64,000 nt of DNA from CAVVDT01 sp964568825. GTDB lineage: Bacteria; Pseudomonadota; Alphaproteobacteria; Rhizobiales; Aestuariivirgaceae. Location of the stretch: contig CAZMSA010000001.1 in the NCBI GenBank assembly GCA_964568825.1, forward strand, positions 1 to 64,000, written 5' to 3'. Below, one piece after another: positions 1 to 11,074 of this stretch. Under the pieces are notes generated by a model. The model saw only the letters and a list, made by a program, of their open reading frames with translations, ran no database searches and was not told the DNA's origin. The translations under genes and the position numbers were made by a program. Position 1 is the stretch's first letter; every line of letters starts with the position of its first letter.

Positions 1-479
1 TGATCTTCATCAACCAGATCCGCATGAAGATCGGCGTCATGTTCGGTAACCCGGAAACCACCACCGGCGGCAATGCACTGAAATTCTACGCCTCGGTACG
101 CCTCGACATCCGTCGCATCGGCGCCATCAAGGACCGTGACGAGACGGTGGGTAACCAGACCCGGGTCAAGGTGGTCAAGAACAAGGTTGCCCCGCCCTTC
201 CGCCAGGTGGAATTCGACATCATGTACGGCCAGGGCATCTCCAAGACCGGCGAGTTGATCGATCTCGGCGTAACGGCCGGGGTGGTGGACAAATCGGGGT
301 CTTGGTATTCCCACGCTGGTGAGCGTATCGGCCAGGGCCGCGAGAACGCCAAGAATTTTCTCAAGGACAACCCGGATATCGCCGCGACCATCGAACAGGC
401 CATCCGCGCCAATGCCGGCCTGATCGCCCAGCGTATCATCGATCCCGACGAGGCTGGTGTCGAAGGCGATGGCGAATAG
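1..479 (+). CDS. recA: RecA recombinase, C-terminal part (5' end outside window)
   Basis: This is the 3' end of recA, the DNA strand-exchange and SOS co-protease ATPase. The reading frame is open from base 3, so the start lies upstream of the window. The visible 158 residues cover the end of the ATPase core (FINQIRMKIGVMFGNPETT, the L2 loop region with GGNALKFYASVRLDIRR) and the C-terminal domain ending in an acidic tail (DPDEAGVEGDGE), as expected for RecA. A strong intrinsic terminator follows 38 bases after the stop. alaS comes next on the same strand, a neighbour often seen in alphaproteobacteria. Identification is secure; only the N-terminal half is missing. Confidence 0.97.
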   Translation, partial: IFINQIRMKIGVMFGNPETTTGGNALKFYASVRLDIRRIGAIKDRDETVGNQTRVKVVKNKVAPPFRQVEFDIMYGQGISKTGELIDLGVTAGVVDKSGSWYSHAGERIGQGRENAKNFLKDNPDIAATIEQAIRANAGLIAQRIIDPDEAGVEGDGE

Positions 480-516
480 GCGCGAATTGACGCTTTAAGA
501 CCCTGAGCAAGTCGAA

Positions 517-550
517 GCGGCGGCCGGAGCGATCCGGCCGTCGCTTTTTT
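517..550 (+). terminator. Rho-independent terminator of recA
   Basis: A 12-bp GC-rich stem (517-528 with 533-544, one G-T wobble) closes a GCGA tetraloop and is followed by six T residues at 545-550. It lies 38 bases after the recA stop, so it should end recA transcription and give alaS its own promoter. Confidence 0.85.
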
Positions 551-713
551 CATGGCGCCCCCGCGGCACCATGGGTACCCCGCTCGCCCCCATGCGATGC
601 TGTGGACACGACTTGGCCAAGGAGGCTATTACCCCTTGCTTGAATACGTCGGCGTAGCACCCGCCAAGCACCCCGGCCCGACTTCAGGCCCGATTTCAGG
701 ATTTTTGCAGCCC

Positions 714-739
714 ATGACCAGCGTCAGCGAGATCAGACC

Positions 740-763
<24 letters not shown>
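714..763 (+). repeat. 26-bp tandem duplication spanning the alaS start codon
   Basis: The 24-base string that opens alaS (ATGACCAGCGTCAGCGAG and six more bases) occurs at 714-737 and again at 740-763, separated by CC, giving a 26-bp period. Because 26 is not a multiple of three, the first ATG encodes only a nine-residue peptide (MTSVSEIRP) whose TGA at 741-743 overlaps the true alaS ATG at 740 (ATGA). The nearest Shine-Dalgarno-like AGGA (about 698-701) precedes the first ATG, so alaS may now rely on reinitiation. Confidence 0.9.
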
Positions 764-3400
<2,637 letters not shown>

Positions 3401-3530
3401 TCGCCTCAATACCGGCAACATTCCGCCCAGATTGTGCCTCTCATTTGGGCAATCGATCAGCATTGCCGGGCATCGCGTCGCTACCGTGGCGACGTCGCAA
3501 TGCGGCCGAATGCGGGACGTGGTTCACACG

Positions 3531-4763
3531 ATGGCGATGCGCGACGACGGCATCTTGCGGGAACCGCTCCCCATGATCGGCATGACGGCTGCCGAACCAT
3601 TCAGGCGTCGGCTTTTTGACGTCCTGGAACGCAGCCGCCGCGGCGATGCCGTGGTGCGCGCCTTCGACATCGCCATGGTCGCGATCATCATTGCCAACGT
3701 CGCGGCCTCGGTTGCCGATACCGTTGCCACCATTCATCAGGTCTATGGCACCGCGCTGTTGTGGTTCGATCATTTCTGCGTCGTCATCTTCATCGTCGAA
3801 TATGCGGCCAGGATCTGGACGGCGCCGGAACATCCCGCCTTGCGCCAGAGACCTGACTGGCGGGCCCGGCTGACCCACGCCACCAGCCCCATGATGCTTC
3901 TCGACTTCGCGGCCATCATGCCCTTCTTCATCGAGATCTTCTTCGGGCCCAACCTGGCCGTGGTGCGCATCCTGCGCATTATCCGCTTCTACCGCCTAGC
4001 GCGTTATTCGCCGGTCCTCGACACCATCATCGGGGTGATCGCTGCTGAATGGCGGGCGCTGGCCGGAAGTGCGCTGTTGTTTGCCGGGCTGCTGCTGGTG
4101 GCGGGCGTCGCCATGTTTCTGGCTGAGGGAACGGCGCAGCCGGACCGGCTGGGCGATGTGCCGAGCGCCATGTGGTGGGCGGTCGTCACGCTGTCGACGG
4201 TGGGCTACGGCGACGTGGTGCCCATCACCGTGGTGGGAAAGATGGTCGCCGGCTTCACCATCATCTTCGGCATCCTGTTCTTCGCCCTCCCGGTCGGCAT
4301 CATCGCCACCAGCTTTCAGGAGCAGATCCGCCGGCGCGACTTCGTCGTCAGCTTCGCCATGGTGGCGCGGGTGCCGCTGTTTGCCCGTCTCGATGCCGCC
4401 GCCGTGGCCCGGCTTGTCGGCCTCCTGACGGCGCGCCGGGTGGCCGCGGGCGATGTCATCATCACCAAGGGCGACGAGGCCGAGGCCATGTATTTCATTG
4501 CATCGGGGCAAGTGGAGGTGGAGACGCCCTCCGGCCCCATCCGGCTGTCGGAGGGCGACTTCTTCGGCGAGGTAGCGATGATCTCGGAGGACACCAGGCG
4601 CACCGCCACCGTGTCCGCGGCGCGCACCTGCGAGCTTCTGGCGCTCAGCGTGCGCGATTTCCGCCGCCTCGTGCAGTCCAATGCCGAGATCGGCGATGCT
4701 GTGCGCGAGGTGGCGCGCCAGCGCCTTGAAGCCATCAACAAAAGGAATCCGCCGCAGGCCTGA
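3531..4763 (+). CDS. Cyclic-nucleotide-gated potassium channel (MloK1-like)
   Basis: This is a six-transmembrane K+ channel with a C-terminal cyclic-nucleotide-binding domain, like MloK1 of Mesorhizobium. Counting from 3531 (410 aa), S1-S3 lie within about residues 44-140, the arginine-bearing S4 (RILRIIRFYRLAR) at 146-158, and the pore filter TVGYGD at 223-228. The cNMP-binding fold spans about 280-400, with the phosphate-binding cassette GDFFGEVAMISEDTRRTATV. The frame is open back into alaS; ATG codons at 3510, 3531, 3573 and 3582 are all possible starts. Two adenylate cyclases elsewhere in the window could supply the ligand, which is inference. It is convergent with the next gene, the stop codons abutting at 4763/4764. 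Confidence 0.9.
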   Translation: MAMRDDGILREPLPMIGMTAAEPFRRRLFDVLERSRRGDAVVRAFDIAMVAIIIANVAASVADTVATIHQVYGTALLWFDHFCVVIFIVEYAARIWTAPEHPALRQRPDWRARLTHATSPMMLLDFAAIMPFFIEIFFGPNLAVVRILRIIRFYRLARYSPVLDTIIGVIAAEWRALAGSALLFAGLLLVAGVAMFLAEGTAQPDRLGDVPSAMWWAVVTLSTVGYGDVVPITVVGKMVAGFTIIFGILFFALPVGIIATSFQEQIRRRDFVVSFAMVARVPLFARLDAAAVARLVGLLTARRVAAGDVIITKGDEAEAMYFIASGQVEVETPSGPIRLSEGDFFGEVAMISEDTRRTATVSAARTCELLALSVRDFRRLVQSNAEIGDAVREVARQRLEAINKRNPPQA

Positions 4764-5252
4764 TTACGGCTTGAGGGGCGGCCACTCGGCGGTATCGAAA
4801 TCGGGATGCTGCCGGCTTTTCAGCCGCGCCAGGTCTTCGGGCGAACGGTTTTCCGCCGTCGTTTCGCGCGGCAGGGCGCTGAGGCTGGCGAACCACGACA
4901 GCTCGCTTTCCACCCCGACCTGGTGATCAGGCACGGCGGCTTCTGGATCATCAAGGCTGCCGATGGCGATCTCGTAGTGGGGATCGCCGTCCTCGCTCAT
5001 GTAGAGCGGCGTCCCGCAGTCACGGCAAAAGCCACGCGCCACGATGGCCGACGAGCGATATTCGCCAGGCTGGCCGCGCGTCCACACGAGATGACCTCGA
5101 TCGACACTGACCAGCGCCGCTCCCCATGAGCCGAATGCCTTCTGGCACATGCGACAATGACAGATGCCCGCATTCCCCAACGGCCCCCCCGATATGCGGT
5201 AGCGCACCGCCCCGCACTGGCATCCGCCCGACATCGTCACGGCGTCGGCCAC
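4764..5252 (-). CDS. GFA-family zinc protein
   Basis: This 162-residue protein belongs to the GFA / CENP-V family, small beta-tent zinc proteins named after glutathione-dependent formaldehyde-activating enzyme. The cysteine pattern is complete: GGCQCGAVRY near the N-terminus, CHCRMCQ, and CRDCGTPLY later. Most family members have no proven reaction, so a formaldehyde role should not be assumed. The ATG at 5252 lies inside the 3' end of the upstream dioxygenase gene (16-base overlap), so the two are co-transcribed and probably translationally coupled. A second, diverged GFA gene lies at 53326-53799. Confidence 0.88.
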   Translation of the reverse strand: MADAVTMSGGCQCGAVRYRISGGPLGNAGICHCRMCQKAFGSWGAALVSVDRGHLVWTRGQPGEYRSSAIVARGFCRDCGTPLYMSEDGDPHYEIAIGSLDDPEAAVPDHQVGVESELSWFASLSALPRETTAENRSPEDLARLKSRQHPDFDTAEWPPLKP

Positions 5253-6049
5253 ACCACCGGAAACCAGTCTTCCGGCAACTGATCGCCCATGGCGAGCTTG
5301 AGGCCCATCTCGGGAAACGGCGGCGACACTTCATGGCTGCGCTCGACATAGCGGCAATCCTCGCCGAGGAAGCGGAAGCTCACCGCCCGCCGCCGCCGCC
5401 CAGTCGAATTGGGCGGGGCGTTGTGCAGGGTATGGTAGTCGAAAGCGACCGCATCGCCGGGCTCCAGCGCCCAGGCACGCAACGCGGTCGCATCGCGTTC
5501 CTCATCGATGTCGGGGAACGGCTCATAGGTGGAGGTATCGCCTTCCAGAGGTTTGAGCGTCTTGAAACGGCGCGGCACGAAGGTGACCGCCCCCTTGTGG
5601 CTGCCGGCAAGGAAATGCGGGCAGACTTTTTCCGAGACCGGATCGAGCGGCACCCAGATCGACACCGTCTGGGTGCCATCCATGCAGTAATAGGGCAGAT
5701 CCTGATGCCATGGCGTCGGATCGGCGGTGCCCGGCTCCTTCACCAGCACATGCTCATGGAAAAGCTGCGCCCGCCGCGCGCCCATCAGCACTGCCGCGAT
5801 GGCGCCCAGCGGCCCCTCGTCGCACACCTGGCGGAATTCGGGAAAGCGCTGCCAATTCGCATAGTCGCCGAAATAGGCACCGGGCCGGCCTTCCTCGGTG
5901 TGGTTCTTGCCGTAGGGGCCCGGGCTCTTGATGTTGGCTTCCACCGCCGCGGCAAGGCGGTCGAGCCACGTCGCGTCCAGGACGCCGCGCAGCACGGTGG
6001 CGCCGTCGCGGCGAAAGGCTTCGATTTCCGATTGAGTGGGCGCGGACAT
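5237..6049 (-). CDS. Phytanoyl-CoA dioxygenase (PhyH) family protein
   Basis: This is a non-heme Fe(II)/2-oxoglutarate oxygenase of the PhyH family, 270 aa. The iron ligands are visible: H115 and D117 (TPWHQDLPYY) and a distal histidine around H209 (FDYHTLHNAP), followed by an arginine cluster (TGRRRRAVSFRF) that would bind 2-oxoglutarate. The family hydroxylates many substrates (fatty acyl-CoA, small metabolites, secondary metabolites) and the sequence does not reveal which. The start at 6049 (MSAPTQSE) is preferred over an ATG 22 codons upstream because conservation begins there. It overlaps the GFA gene downstream by 16 bases. Confidence 0.9.
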   Translation of the reverse strand: MSAPTQSEIEAFRRDGATVLRGVLDATWLDRLAAAVEANIKSPGPYGKNHTEEGRPGAYFGDYANWQRFPEFRQVCDEGPLGAIAAVLMGARRAQLFHEHVLVKEPGTADPTPWHQDLPYYCMDGTQTVSIWVPLDPVSEKVCPHFLAGSHKGAVTFVPRRFKTLKPLEGDTSTYEPFPDIDEERDATALRAWALEPGDAVAFDYHTLHNAPPNSTGRRRRAVSFRFLGEDCRYVERSHEVSPPFPEMGLKLAMGDQLPEDWFPVVWPTP

Positions 6050-6183
6050 GGTGCTTTGATCCAGGATGAGGGCTGCGTACGGGCGATTATGCATCTCGTG
6101 CCTCACCGCGCGCAAGCACTCCTTATCGAATCAAAGAAGCCCGGCACCAGCGACTGCGGATCACTTGGATGCCGGGCCAACCC

Positions 6184-6212
6184 CCAAAAGCGCCTGCCCG
6201 CGGGCGGCAGAC
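6184..6212 (-). terminator. Weak hairpin terminator after hsp20
   Basis: On the minus strand, CTGCC (6210-6206) can pair with GGCAG (6198-6194) in a very GC-rich context, followed by GCGC and a TTTT run (6189-6186). It is about 20 bases beyond the hsp20 stop. The stem is short, so this is tentative. Confidence 0.35.
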
Positions 6213-6230
6213 AGACGCCATTCAGGGATT

Positions 6231-6734
6231 TCAGGTTGCCTTGATGGCGATCTTCTTGACCGGCTCCACGGCGCCCTCCTTCTTGGGCATCACCACCCGC
6301 AGCACGCCCTTGTCGAACTTCGCGTCGATGCGTTCGGCGTCCACCGTGTCAGGAAGCCGGAAGCTGCGCTGGAAGCTGCCGAAGCGCCGCTCCACCATGT
6401 GGACATCGTCCTTGTCATCGACATGCTCGTATTTCTTCTCGCCCTTGAGGGTGAGCATGCCGTTGCGCACGCTCAAATCGACGTCGGATTCATCGAGGCC
6501 GGGCAATTCCGCCGTCAGCGAAACCTCTTTGTCGTTCTCGGTGATATCGATGTCCGGCACGATGAAGCCACGCCCATTGGCTGCCGCCGGCACACCAAAG
6601 CCCATCTGTGGCGCAACCGAACCGCGGTCGCCGAAGAAGGCATCGAACATACGGTCCATCTCGGCACGATAGGCCTGGAACGGATCGTTCCACCCCCCTG
6701 TGGTTAGCGCTTGCTTGCTGGCTTTGTTTGGCAT
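6231..6734 (-). CDS. Small heat-shock protein, Hsp20/alpha-crystallin family
   Basis: This 167-residue ATP-independent holdase would bind unfolding proteins in the cytoplasm. It has an N-terminal arm (DPFQAYRAEMDRMFDAFFGD), an alpha-crystallin domain from about residue 57 to 155 (PDIDITENDKEVSLTAELPG, SFQRSFRLPDTVD, KGVLRVVMPK) and a short C-terminal tail. The start at 6734 has a strong GGAGG eight bases upstream. Upstream on the same strand are a heat-shock-like promoter and a perfect FNR/FixK-type palindrome, suggesting control by heat and oxygen limitation. The tail lacks a clear I-x-I/V motif; KKIAIKAT is the nearest equivalent. Confidence 0.95.
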   Translation of the reverse strand: MPNKASKQALTTGGWNDPFQAYRAEMDRMFDAFFGDRGSVAPQMGFGVPAAANGRGFIVPDIDITENDKEVSLTAELPGLDESDVDLSVRNGMLTLKGEKKYEHVDDKDDVHMVERRFGSFQRSFRLPDTVDAERIDAKFDKGVLRVVMPKKEGAVEPVKKIAIKAT

Positions 6735-6775
6735 TTTTCAGTCCTCCATCTTTCGAAAACTGACCAATTCAACTG

Positions 6776-6800
6776 AGAATAGTATTTTCGCGCGCTCAAG
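6776..6800 (-). promoter_or_regulatory. Possible heat-shock (sigma-32-like) promoter for hsp20
   Basis: Reading the minus strand, CTTGAG (6800-6795) is followed after 12 bases by CTATTCT (6782-6776). This resembles alphaproteobacterial RpoH promoters (CTTGAA then C/T-rich TAT). It sits 42 bases before the hsp20 start codon. Assigned by motif and position only. Confidence 0.45.
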
Positions 6801-6811
6801 CTCGCCTTGCA

Positions 6812-6825
6812 TTGATCCGGATCAA
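6812..6825. promoter_or_regulatory. FNR/FixK-type binding site (TTGAT-CCGG-ATCAA)
   Basis: The sequence TTGATCCGGATCAA is a perfect match to the FNR/Anr/FixK consensus TTGAT-N4-ATCAA. It lies between hsp20 (start 6734, minus) and the lyase-like gene (start about 6942, plus). Its centre is about 49 bases before the start point predicted for hsp20, close to a class II position, so hsp20 is the likelier target. Confidence 0.65.
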
Positions 6826-6941
6826 TAGGCACCATTCCCGGCGAGGCCGACGGACGGCTTCAATCGCCTTTGCCGTCGCCCCAAGGCGGTGGTTTCCACC
6901 GGCCCCGAAACATCATGCGACGCCAATCGAAAGTTGCGGTC

Positions 6942-8033
6942 ATGCACCTACGATCGACCCGTTCGAATCTCTACCCCCGGCTGGCGGCCGCCGTTGCCGC
7001 GGCCGTTGGTTGCTTTTTCGCCGCCGCCACAGCCATCGCCGGCGAGGCTCTGGACACCTTTGCCGAAGGCACCGTCGACACCAGCCTGTGGCGCACTTGC
7101 CAGGCCGACCCGGCGCTTCTCAGCTTCGGCGTCGATACCGCAACCGGACGCCCCTATCTGGCCATGAAGATCGACGGCAGGCACGAGGATCCCGGCCCGT
7201 GCATGTCCGTTGCGCAAGGCGATCTGGTGGCCGAAGCCGACACCCTTGGCCCGAGCTTTTTCGCCAATACCTCGACGATGGCCGCCATTGCCGGCTTCGA
7301 CTGCCCGAAGCCCGAGCGGCGCAACGGCGAGCCCATCATCCAGCGCAACGAGCTGCGCTTTGCGCCCGCCGACCTCTATCCCGCTATCGGCCAGGACACC
7401 TGGTATTCCCTCACCTTCAGGCTCAAGGGTTATGGCGGCGACACCATACCGGCCTGCGGATCGGCGCGCTGGGTGATCGGGCAATGGAAGTACCAGCACA
7501 TGATGCCCGGCTTCAAAGGCAGCCCGTTCCTTGCCCAGCGCTTCGACAACGGCGTCCTCCACCTCACGGTTGAGGACGACGGTTGCCGCTGCATGTTCGC
7601 CAAGACGGGTGGCGATCCGGACTTTTCAAATGCTCCAGAGAATACCACGCTGGTGCCGGTACCGCCTCTGCAGTGCCGCTATTCGGAAGGCGACAGGATC
7701 GGCCAGCGCTGCCAGCCCGTCCATCTGAAACTCAAGGCCGCTGATCTTTCCACCCTGGCGACACTGCCCGACCCCAAGAACGGCTGGGTGCGCATGACCT
7801 ACCGCATCCGCGCCGGCGGGCCTCAGGGTGCCCGCATCGATGTCTACGCCAACGACCGCTTCATCGTTCGCGCCGAGGGCGACATCGATCCTCACATCCC
7901 CGGCAACCGGGTCAAGTTCAAGATCGGCCATTATCGCGACATGATCCCGGTGAAGGCCGAAATGCTGTTGCAGGAGGTGTGCGTGTCCGCCACCTCAAGG
8001 GCCTGCGATCATGGTCTCGCGCCGCTGCCGTAG
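6942..8033 (+). CDS. Secreted polysaccharide-lyase-like protein
   Basis: A predicted exported protein of 363 aa. The N-terminus (MHLRSTRSNLYPRLAAAVAAA, then GCFFAAATAIAGEA) is a typical Sec signal peptide with cleavage near AIAG/EA. The mature part has aromatic and glycine-rich beta-strand segments and ends with a KFKIGHYRD stretch like the heparin-lyase-I / glucuronan-lyase jelly-roll family (PF14099 type). Six or more cysteines suggest disulfides in the periplasm or outside. The family match is by eye and the substrate is unknown. An upstream ATG at 6915 would add nine residues; no clear ribosome-binding site distinguishes them. An FNR-type box lies about 120 bases upstream. Confidence 0.6.
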   Translation: MHLRSTRSNLYPRLAAAVAAAVGCFFAAATAIAGEALDTFAEGTVDTSLWRTCQADPALLSFGVDTATGRPYLAMKIDGRHEDPGPCMSVAQGDLVAEADTLGPSFFANTSTMAAIAGFDCPKPERRNGEPIIQRNELRFAPADLYPAIGQDTWYSLTFRLKGYGGDTIPACGSARWVIGQWKYQHMMPGFKGSPFLAQRFDNGVLHLTVEDDGCRCMFAKTGGDPDFSNAPENTTLVPVPPLQCRYSEGDRIGQRCQPVHLKLKAADLSTLATLPDPKNGWVRMTYRIRAGGPQGARIDVYANDRFIVRAEGDIDPHIPGNRVKFKIGHYRDMIPVKAEMLLQEVCVSATSRACDHGLAPLP

Positions 8034-8108
8034 CCTTCACCAGCCGCCCTTGTCGCCATGCCTGCGACGCTTGAATTCCTTGAAACCCCATGTTACCGAG
8101 CAGCCGAC

Positions 8109-9002
8109 ATGCCCCCCCATCGCATCGCCATCTTCATCAAGACATTCAACCGGCCAAACCGCCTGTTGAAGTGTGTCGAGCGCATTCAAGCCTACTGCAA
8201 TCAGGACTACCGGATCTACATCGCCGACGATGGAGAAAGTTCGCCAGCCGTCGCCGATCTGTATCGCACCCTGACCGCCGGCGGACATTTTGTGCGCACC
8301 TATCCAGGCCGGGTAAACGTGACGACGGCCCGCAATGAACTGGTGGGCGAGCTGCGCGATGAGCGCTATGTCCTGCGCCTCGACGACGATTTCAATTTTT
8401 CCGAGCGCACCGACCTCGCCGCCATGCTGCGCATTATGGCCCACCGCCCTGAAATCGGGGCTTTGTCCGGCCTTGAATGCCAGCTCGGCGACGGCAAGGG
8501 CATCAAGTCGGGCCAGATCAGCAACAAGCAAGGCCACATGATCATTCGTGACGGCATTCTTTACAAATTCAGCGTGCCGGCCGACCAATGGCTGTGGTCG
8601 AACGCCGATGGTTTGCGCTTTGCCTATGCCAATTACACCCGCAATTTCCTGCTCATTCGGCGAGAAGTCTTTCAAACGGTGAAATGGAACGAGGAACTGC
8701 CCATTCAGGGTGAACACTCGGCCTTCATGATCGATCTGCAAAAAGCCGGTTGGGCGTTGGCCTTCACGCCAGAGAGCATTCACGAACACGACGAAACCAG
8801 CGTCGATGACACCAGCAAGCAATACAAGAATGCCCGCCATGCCACACAGGGCCGCAAACGCCAGCAGGAAGTCTTCCTCAAGTGCTATGGCATCCGCGCC
8901 ATGAAGGGACTGGATGCCAATGACGCTCTGATCGGGGTTGACTTCCACAATATCCGCAAAGGGGTAATGCGTTTGGTGACCGGCGGAAGCTGGAGGGTCT
9001 GA
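8109..9002 (+). CDS. Family-2-like glycosyltransferase
   Basis: A soluble GT-A fold glycosyltransferase of 297 aa. It begins with the typical strand HRIAIFIKTFNRPNRLLKCV, then YRIYIADDGE, and has a DxD-type metal/nucleotide-sugar site, RLDDDFNF. Later come WNEELPIQGEHSAF (catalytic-base region) and a C-terminal lysine-rich helix. The layout resembles beta-1,4-N-acetylgalactosaminyltransferase-type GT2/GT12 proteins, but donor and acceptor cannot be told. No membrane segment is seen. The start at 8109 (MPPHRIAI) is preferred; an in-frame ATG at 8058 would add 17 unconserved residues. It follows the lyase-like gene by 75 bases and may share its transcript. Confidence 0.8.
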   Translation: MPPHRIAIFIKTFNRPNRLLKCVERIQAYCNQDYRIYIADDGESSPAVADLYRTLTAGGHFVRTYPGRVNVTTARNELVGELRDERYVLRLDDDFNFSERTDLAAMLRIMAHRPEIGALSGLECQLGDGKGIKSGQISNKQGHMIIRDGILYKFSVPADQWLWSNADGLRFAYANYTRNFLLIRREVFQTVKWNEELPIQGEHSAFMIDLQKAGWALAFTPESIHEHDETSVDDTSKQYKNARHATQGRKRQQEVFLKCYGIRAMKGLDANDALIGVDFHNIRKGVMRLVTGGSWRV

Positions 9003-9104
9003 TCCCTCCGCGATGGCCGACGACGCAGTCGTCCCGGGTGCGGCCTACAAACTATCCATTTCCGCGTGATGACCAGTCAATGCCTGCCGTTTTGTGCCGC
9101 GCTC

Positions 9105-10073
9105 TCACTTTATCAGCCGGCAGAACAGGTCCGCATCGACGTTGCCGCCCGAGACCACCACGCCGATGTTGCGCCCGCTGGTCTCTATGGCGCCTGAGAG
9201 CACCGCGGCCAGTGCCACCGCGCCACCCGGCTCGGCGACGATCTTCAGGTGCTGAAAAGCCGCCCGCATGGCCTGCCCGACTTGCGCTTCGTTGGCCACC
9301 AGTCCGCCGGCCAGGCGTGGCTGGTTGATGGCAAACGTCATCTCGCCCGGCGTCGGCGACAGCAGCGCATCGCAGATCGACCCGGCGGTGCTGGCATTGG
9401 TCTGGCGCTCGCCGCTTTCCAGCGAGCGGCGATAGTCATCGAACCCTTCCGGCTCGGCGCTGTAGAGAAGCGTTGCCGGCGACAGCGCCTGCAACGCCAG
9501 TGCGATGCCAGCCGTCAGACCGCCGCCGCTCGTGTTCACCACCACCGCATCGAGGTGGACGCCGCGCGCTTCGGCCTGCCGCGCCATCTCCAACCCGGCG
9601 GTCCCCTGACCGGCGATGATATGGGCGTGCTCGTATGGCGGCACGATGACCCAGCCCTTGTCGCGGGCAATCGCTGCGGCAATCTCCTCGCGTGACTGGG
9701 TGGCGCGATCGTAGTGGACGATCTCGGCGCCCAGCGCGCGGGTGTTCTGCTGTTTGATGTTGGGGGTATCGGCCGGCATGACGATGATCGCCGGCAGCCC
9801 CTTGAGGCGCGCCGCCGCGGCCACCCCTTGCGCATGGTTGCCGGAAGAATAGGCCACCACCCCGCCGGCACCTTCGAGCTGTGAGATGAGGTTCCATGCA
9901 CCGCGAAACTTGAATGAGCCGGTGCGCTGCAGGCATTCCGCCTTCACCAGCACCCGTGCGCCGGTGAGAGCATTGAGCCCGGCGCTTTCAAGCAGCGGCG
10001 TTTCTACCGCTTCGCCCTTCAGCCTTGCCGCTGCCGCCTCGATATCGCTGAAATCGGGTAATTCGCCCTGCAT
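9105..10073 (-). CDS. PLP-dependent threonine/serine dehydratase family protein
   Basis: A fold-type II PLP enzyme of 322 aa related to catabolic threonine ammonia-lyase, serine racemase and hydroxyaspartate dehydratase. The PLP lysine is K55 (SFKFRGAWN). The cofactor loop SSGNHAQG follows near residue 76 and the phosphate-binding glycine loop is SGGGLTAG. The C-terminal SGGNVD motif is typical of this clade. There is no ACT regulatory domain, so it is not the isoleucine-regulated biosynthetic enzyme IlvA. Exact substrate is uncertain. It stands alone, with 100 bases of spacer to the convergent glycosyltransferase gene and about 200 bases before the divergent SDR gene. Confidence 0.88.
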   Translation of the reverse strand: MQGELPDFSDIEAAAARLKGEAVETPLLESAGLNALTGARVLVKAECLQRTGSFKFRGAWNLISQLEGAGGVVAYSSGNHAQGVAAAARLKGLPAIIVMPADTPNIKQQNTRALGAEIVHYDRATQSREEIAAAIARDKGWVIVPPYEHAHIIAGQGTAGLEMARQAEARGVHLDAVVVNTSGGGLTAGIALALQALSPATLLYSAEPEGFDDYRRSLESGERQTNASTAGSICDALLSPTPGEMTFAINQPRLAGGLVANEAQVGQAMRAAFQHLKIVAEPGGAVALAAVLSGAIETSGRNIGVVVSGGNVDADLFCRLIK

Positions 10074-10277
10074 GATGCCTCATCCTTGATGCCGCAGGCT
10101 CTATAGCCCACTCGCCGAGCCCCTGCCACCACCTTCGTTGCCCTTCCCGGCGGTCATTACGGGTTAAATTCCACCAATTGATAGCCGCCACCGTCGCACT
10201 CTTGCATCGCCGGCGGCTTTCAGGTTCATTCCCTGCCGGTGCCCACCGGAGGCACTGACGAGGAAAGGACAAAGGCC

Positions 10278-11057
10278 ATGGATCTGGGCATCACGGGGCG
10301 CAAGGCGATTGTGTGCGCATCAAGCCGCGGGCTCGGCAAGGCCTGCGCCATGGCGCTGGCTGTCGACGGTGTCGAGGTAGTGGTCAACGGCCGCGATGTG
10401 AGCGTCCTCGAAGCGACAGCCGAAGAGATCAGGAAAGCCACCGGGGCAAAGGTCATGGCGGTTGCCGCCGATGTCTCCACGCATGAGGGCCAGGCAGCGA
10501 TTCTGACCGCCTGCCCCGATCCCGACATCCTCATCAACAACAATGGCGGGCCGCCTTTCCGCGACTTTCGCGCCCTCGACCGCGCCATGATCCTCGACGG
10601 CGTGGTGCAGAACATGGTCACCCCCATCGAACTCATCCAGAAGGTGTTGCCGGCGATGATCGAGCGCCGCTTCGGGCGCATCGTCAACATCACCTCGGCG
10701 TCGGTGAAGATGCCCATCCTCGGCCTCGATCTGTCATCGGGCGCGCGCGCCGGCCTCACCGCCTTCCTCGCCGGACCCGCGCGCGATATCGCCCACCACA
10801 ACGTCACCATCAACGGCCTGTTGCCCGGCATGTTCGACACCGACCGGTTGAAGAACTCCACCCGCGCCCAGGCCGAAATGAAGGGCGTCAGTGTCGATGA
10901 GATGGCCGATACCCGCGCCTCCACCGTCCCGGCCCGCCGTTTCGGCCATCCCGACGAACTGGGCAAACTGTGCGCTTTCCTGTGCTCGGACGCGGCCGGC
11001 TACATAACCGGGCAGAATTTCCTGATCGACGGCGGCCTGTTCAACTCAGCCATTTAG
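10278..11057 (+). CDS. Atypical short-chain dehydrogenase/reductase lacking the Tyr-Lys pair
   Basis: An SDR-fold protein of 259 aa. The Rossmann nucleotide loop is ASSRGLGKA, the NNAG-like strand is NNNGGPP, the conserved serine lies in NITSAS, and the C-terminal DGGLF is typical. The active-site YxxxK motif is absent: the aligned segment reads LSSGARAGL, so tyrosine is replaced by serine and lysine by arginine. Relatives annotated as 3-oxoacyl-ACP reductases share this substitution, so catalysis may differ or be lost. The start at 10278 has a GAGGAAAGG ribosome-binding site; the frame is open further upstream. No operon partner is evident. Confidence 0.85.
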   Translation: MDLGITGRKAIVCASSRGLGKACAMALAVDGVEVVVNGRDVSVLEATAEEIRKATGAKVMAVAADVSTHEGQAAILTACPDPDILINNNGGPPFRDFRALDRAMILDGVVQNMVTPIELIQKVLPAMIERRFGRIVNITSASVKMPILGLDLSSGARAGLTAFLAGPARDIAHHNVTINGLLPGMFDTDRLKNSTRAQAEMKGVSVDEMADTRASTVPARRFGHPDELGKLCAFLCSDAAGYITGQNFLIDGGLFNSAI

Positions 11058-11074
11058 GGGCGGGCCGCTCCCCT

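Noticed and set aside
4764..5252. Naming the GFA gene as glutathione-dependent formaldehyde-activating enzyme (gfa)
   Set aside because: No formaldehyde or glutathione pathway genes adjoin it and most family members lack that activity.
6735..6775. RNA-thermometer-like hairpin over the hsp20 ribosome-binding site
   Set aside because: Only five base pairs (TCAGT/ACTGA) and the GGAGG is in the loop; no ROSE or fourU pattern is convincing.
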